In this document: one piece after another, positions 15,201-17,680 of the stretch | How the letters are laid out: each line of letters begins with the position of its first letter | Numbering within the stretch: the stretch's first letter is position 1 | Source of the DNA: Acidisarcina sp. | Lineage (GTDB): Bacteria; Acidobacteriota; Blastocatellia; Pyrinomonadales; Pyrinomonadaceae | NCBI GenBank assembly: GCA_021155145.1 | Contig: JAJNPX010000228.1 | Location: 1-17,680 of the forward strand | Length of the DNA: 17,680 bases | Direction of reading: 5' to 3' | Made by a program: the position numbers and the translations under genes | The notes under the pieces: model-generated | What the model saw: the letters and a program-made list of their open reading frames with translations, nothing else | Told to the model about the DNA's origin: nothing | The model's database searches: none

Positions 15201-15709
15201 GACATTCGTATCCACTCGTCGCGAGCCCGGTTGAAATAGCTCTCGTCCGGCCGTCCGTCCTTTCCTCGCGGGAAACCTTCGTCATACCAGCGCTTATAAC
15301 CCGCACGGACCATCGTCCCGTTCACCCGCCGGTCACCGTAGAATCGTCTCGTCAAGGCGAGGCCCTTCTGGCAGACGCGCGGGTCCCAGCGGTGCGAGGT
15401 CCCGTTGCCAAACAGATCGGTCGCCTGGCCATACTTCATTGTCGGGCCGATCCGCGTGATGACGCCCTGACGCACGTGAGCGTTGAGCAGGCAATTATGT
15501 GTGTCATTCGGAGCACACGTAAATGTGTATCTGGAATCGTATTTCCACAGGTCGCGATATGCGTTCTCCCAATCGCGGTTCGGATAGACCGCAAGCGGGT
15601 TTGTGATCGCCTCAAGTCCCCACGCATTGGTAGTTGATGCCACGAGAGCACCAAATCCGGCGGCGGAGATCCTTGCCATGAATTCGCGTCTGGAGATCTC
15701 TTTTTTCAT
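12272..15709 (-). CDS. NxrA/NarG-type molybdenum catalytic subunit, Tat-exported
   Basis: This 1145-residue protein has a twin-arginine signal (SRREFM, residues 6-11, then a hydrophobic stretch to about 30). Next come the first Fe-S motif C65-x3-D69-x3-C73-x39-C113 and, in [10 protein letters not shown], the probable molybdenum ligand Asp272, as in type II DMSO-reductase-family enzymes. The blocks [21 protein letters not shown] and [18 protein letters not shown] are, from memory, closest to NxrA of Nitrospira and anammox bacteria, which interconvert nitrite and nitrate on the outer face of the inner membrane. Length also fits NxrA (about 1150). Other type II enzymes (chlorate, selenate, ethylbenzene) are less likely. 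A GAGG lies just before the ATG. It follows the heptahaem cytochrome gene by about 22 nt and shares its operon with a dedicated chaperone. Confidence 0.88.
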   Translation of the reverse strand: MKKEISRREFMARISAAGFGALVASTTNAWGLEAITNPLAVYPNRDWENAYRDLWKYDSRYTFTCAPNDTHNCLLNAHVRQGVITRIGPTMKYGQATDLFGNGTSHRWDPRVCQKGLALTRRFYGDRRVNGTMVRAGYKRWYDEGFPRGKDGRPDESYFNRARDEWIRMSHDEAAAIVAAALKNIAETYTGDEGKRKLKEQHYDEATIEATQGVGTQVMKFRGGMPLLGMTRVFGMYRMANSIALLDSHIRGVGPDQAMGPKGFDNYSWHTDLPPGHTMVTGQQTVEFDLNSVEQAKTVVVWGMNWITTKMPDAHWLTEARMKGTRVVVIACEYSATATKADEVLVVRPGTTPALALGFANVILQENLYDKEYVRQWTDMPLLVRMDSLKYLKASEVFGGEPSVLKQTFIVKEGEKEPPPIQQTTQNVVPEKLRAEWGDYVWWDTRSGAPQTVTRDEVGKFSKVGEALLEGSVEVTLVDGSKVKCRPVFDLVKEYAAHFTPETVEELTWAPAAAVQKLARHFAAQPGTTLFALGMGPNQFFNSDNKDRDVFLLAALTGNVGKIGGNVGSYAGNYRTALFNGAPQYINENPFDIELDPAKPARPKQYWRAESAHYYNHEDHPLRVGNRLLTGKTHMPCPTKSLWFANANSILGNVKWHYNMVVNAIPKIELIAVNEWWWSTSCEYADVVFGVDSWAELKHPDMTASVTNPFLLVFPKTPIPRIFNTMGDIEIYALVASKLAELTGDQRFNDYWKFVREDRTDVYLQRILDHSTNTKGYSFKDLHDKALDGVPAVINSRTTPKNVGYDQVVDSSPWYTKSGRLESYREEDEFIEAGENLPVHREPVDSTFYEPNIIISAPHEALRPAQPEDYGVKRDDLSSETRCGRNVVYTWAEAKTKPHPLIKDDFKFIFHTPKYRHGSHTTPIDTDMNAMLFGPFGDIYRHDKRSPFVTEGYVDINPSDAQELGVNDGDYVWIDADPEDRPFRGWQKDKKNYDLARLLCRARYYPGTPRGVTRMWFNMYGATPGSQQGQAERKDGLAKNPRTNYQAMFRSGSHQSATRGWLKPTWMTDSLVRKGMFGQGMGKGFAADIHCPTGAPRESFVKITKAEPGGIGEEKLWRPVKLGIRPRTESDAMKKYLEGGFTDKK

Positions 15710-15731
15710 AACATCCTCATTTACGACCCGA

Positions 15732-17393
15732 CTATTTCGGATTCAAAGTACGCAGATAGACAACTATTGCCTCGATCTCGGCCTGTGTCAGTACCGGCCG
15801 GATCGGTGACGGATCGGTAAATCCCTTCATCACTGTTCCACGACGTCCCCTGCTGACAGTACCGACCAGGAACGTATCGGAAACACTCGACAGAAATGCC
15901 TTGTTACCGAGTGCGGGGCCCTCGCCGCCGATTCCCTTCGCCCCATGACAGCCGGAGCAATTCGCGGTGAAAAGCCTTTCGCCAAGGGCGGCATCGCCTC
16001 TCGCCCAGACCTGCGGCATCGTTTCCGGAACCGCCTGGACGCCCCCGCCAAGTTGGCGTATGAACGCGACCACTGCACGGATCTCATCCGCATTCAGGCC
16101 GTTCTCACGATCTCCCCACGGCAGCATCGGGCGTCCCGGGCGACCGCTCTTTATCGTTTGATAGAGAAAGTCATCCGAAGCGAGTTCCAGAAAGTCGGGA
16201 TTGGTTATCGATGGATTGGGCGCGAGTCCCGGAAAACGTGTGCCTTGTCCCGTAGCGCCATGGCAGCTCGAACAAACTGCCGTATAGATCGTCTCTCCAT
16301 TGTTCGCAAACTCTCTGGCGCCGAAGCGCATTGCCCTGACGCGGTCCTTTGGCAGGTAAGTATCGGGCAGCGTCCGGCGGCGAAGCGAAAGTGTATAGAG
16401 CGTGAGAAGGTCGATCTGCGTGTCGGTCAACCCCAGTGCGGGCATCTGCGATCCGGCAACGGTCGAGGCGGGAGAACGAAAATGCTGGACCACCCAGTTA
16501 GACAAGGTATGGTCGCCAGGGACTTTGGCGAAGTTAAGCTGATTCGGGTCCTTAAAGCCGGATACCGACAGGTTGACGCCTGCGTCACCGCCAAAATTTC
16601 CCACCGTATGACAGCCTGCACAACCGACCGTGTTGAACTGTGCCTTTGCCTCGATCAGTTTGGGCGCACCCACCTGTGTATCCAAAAAGACTTTCAGCGA
16701 CGCTCGATCCGTTTCGGTGATCTCTCTGAATGATACCCTCCACGCGCCATCGGCGGCTTGCTGCGATCGCTGGAGATGGGTGGCATACCAATCAGCGTTG
16801 TAACCTTTGAGGCCAACGTGCGACAGGTCGGGGCCTTCCATGCCGGTCACATCGCCGCCCGGCCGCAGTGTTCCGCCGCGCCCGTCAAGACGGTGGCACG
16901 CGTAACAATCCAGACGTTCGAATGTCCGGCGCGCGTTTTCAAGCGTCGGCAGGTTCGGCACGTTCAGCGGCGTGTGGCAAGTTCCGCAGCTTGCATACGC
17001 ATATTTTGCGGGCAGCATCGGTTCGGTCCAGAAATGCACATTGCCGTGCGCGTCATCTTTCTCTGTTGCTTGTCCCTGCCCGCCATGACACGTGGTGCAG
17101 CCGATCTCTGTCGGTGAATGTACGACCGACTTGTGGGCCGCACCAACTCTTAGGTCAGTAGAGATCTCCTCTCCGGAGGCCATGCCGACGTGACACGTAA
17201 CACATCGGTCGGTGACTTTGAGGCTCGGATTCACGATCTGGCGAAGCCGGGTGTCGATCGGCCCCTCGGTCGTTTTTGCGCTGTTTTGAATGCCGTGCCA
17301 TTCCTTCAGAAAGTTCTCGGACACCGCCGCGATCGCCAGTAGAATGAAAACGCCTATGCTTGAGACCATTAACAAATACTTGTTCTTGTTCAT
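15732..17393 (-). CDS. Membrane-anchored heptahaem c-type cytochrome
   Basis: Numbered from the ATG at 17393 (553 aa): one N-terminal membrane helix (about residues 6-24), then four close CxxCH motifs (64, 99, 136, 163), then three class-I-type cytochrome c domains (CAGCH 258, CSSCH 364, CSGCH 469). MPAL and MLPWG are likely distal Met ligand sites. It therefore joins a multihaem head to three mono-haem domains. It starts 4 nt after the end of a cytochrome-b-like gene and precedes the catalytic subunit gene, so it probably carries electrons between a quinol-oxidising cytochrome b and the Nxr-type enzyme in the periplasm. The frame extends to 17465, but that overlaps the cytochrome b gene; the shorter start places the membrane helix at the N-terminus. 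GGGAGG lies about 11 nt upstream. Confidence 0.88.
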   Translation of the reverse strand: MNKNKYLLMVSSIGVFILLAIAAVSENFLKEWHGIQNSAKTTEGPIDTRLRQIVNPSLKVTDRCVTCHVGMASGEEISTDLRVGAAHKSVVHSPTEIGCTTCHGGQGQATEKDDAHGNVHFWTEPMLPAKYAYASCGTCHTPLNVPNLPTLENARRTFERLDCYACHRLDGRGGTLRPGGDVTGMEGPDLSHVGLKGYNADWYATHLQRSQQAADGAWRVSFREITETDRASLKVFLDTQVGAPKLIEAKAQFNTVGCAGCHTVGNFGGDAGVNLSVSGFKDPNQLNFAKVPGDHTLSNWVVQHFRSPASTVAGSQMPALGLTDTQIDLLTLYTLSLRRRTLPDTYLPKDRVRAMRFGAREFANNGETIYTAVCSSCHGATGQGTRFPGLAPNPSITNPDFLELASDDFLYQTIKSGRPGRPMLPWGDRENGLNADEIRAVVAFIRQLGGGVQAVPETMPQVWARGDAALGERLFTANCSGCHGAKGIGGEGPALGNKAFLSSVSDTFLVGTVSRGRRGTVMKGFTDPSPIRPVLTQAEIEAIVVYLRTLNPK

Positions 17394-17397
17394 GGCA

Positions 17398-17680
17398 TCA
17401 ATGGCCTCCCCAATCCGCCGGCGACCAGAAAAAGTCCCAGTTCGGCCCGCGGAAATATGTGCCAATAACGGTCAGCACGATGAACCCGCACAAGAAGCAG
17501 GTGAAGAGCGCTAATGCTCCGGCCCGCGTCGAGTTGTAACGCTTGACGGCCCAGATCGAGAAGGCCGCGTAGATCGCCGTTAATACGGTTCCGGGGTTGA
17601 TGAACGTAATGAATAACTGCGGAATATCCGGAAACCACTCGCGCAGCCATCCAAATCGGATCGCAAATGCCTCAACCGCT
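17398..17680 (-). CDS. Cytochrome-b-like membrane subunit, C-terminal part only
   Basis: The frame is open through the right edge and ends with TGA at 17398-17400; 93 residues are visible. It holds two membrane helices (about visible residues 29-46 and 55-72) and ends in GTYFRGPNWDFFWSPADWGGH. An FRGPNW stretch at the end of a membrane helix is, as I recall, seen in cytochrome b subunits of bc-type and related quinol:cytochrome c complexes. The haem-binding part is outside the window, so the exact family is open (bc-type cytochrome b, or a NrfD-like subunit). Only 4 nt separate it from the heptahaem cytochrome gene, so the two very likely form a functional pair. Confidence 0.7.
   Translation of the reverse strand, partial: AVEAFAIRFGWLREWFPDIPQLFITFINPGTVLTAIYAAFSIWAVKRYNSTRAGALALFTCFLCGFIVLTVIGTYFRGPNWDFFWSPADWGGH

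Noticed and set aside
1..17680. Search for CRISPR arrays, tRNA/rRNA genes, insertion sequences, phage genes or attachment sites
   Set aside because: No regular spaced repeats, clover-leaf sequences, transposase motifs or terminal inverted repeats were seen by eye; the window is almost fully explained by respiratory and regulatory genes.

Overview
The window reads as one respiratory locus of a Gram-negative bacterium. Genes lie on both strands at high density, and a Tat-exported molybdoenzyme, many c-type cytochromes and an outer-membrane barrel imply a periplasm. Gene style (a DUF7009-type protein, YwiC-like protein, DmsE/MtrB-type pair, several Crp/Fnr regulators) suggests Acidobacteriota, perhaps Blastocatellia. 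That placement is an inference from familiarity, not from a marker gene.

Left part (1-4533): a multihaem NapC/NirT-like cytochrome, cut by the left edge, converges on a two-gene operon for a decahaem DmsE/MtrA-type cytochrome and an MtrB/PioB-type outer-membrane barrel. A bidirectional terminator separates them. Together they resemble a quinol-to-outside electron conduit. Next to them is a stand-alone cyclic-nucleotide-binding-fold protein without a DNA-binding domain.

Middle part (4607-8564): a regulatory and stress block. A Crp/Fnr regulator carries FNR-like cysteines and a CRP-like recognition helix. A second, divergent Crp/Fnr regulator has an FNR-like helix. After it come a DUF7009-type gene, a RIC/ScdA di-iron repair protein and a YwiC-like membrane protein. 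Two operator families are visible: TGTGA-N6-TCACA before the conduit operon and before the stand-alone sensor gene, and ATGA-N6-TCAT before DUF7009 and ric. The recognition helices of the two regulators fit these two families respectively.

Right part (8602-17680, all minus strand): a tightly packed operon, in transcription order: end of a cytochrome-b-like membrane subunit, heptahaem membrane-anchored cytochrome c, NxrA/NarG-type catalytic subunit with Tat signal, small four-helix membrane protein, NxrB-type four-cluster Fe-S subunit, NxrC/EbdC-type haem-b lipoprotein, hemerythrin-like protein, TorD/NarJ-type chaperone. No NarI-type subunit is seen. The motifs of the A and B subunits are closest, from memory, to the periplasmic nitrite oxidoreductases of Nitrospira and anammox bacteria. 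Direction (nitrate reduction or nitrite oxidation) cannot be decided from sequence alone. The neighbouring NO and iron-sulfur damage genes make nitrate/nitrite respiration a sensible working model.

No tRNA, rRNA, CRISPR array, insertion sequence or phage gene was seen.
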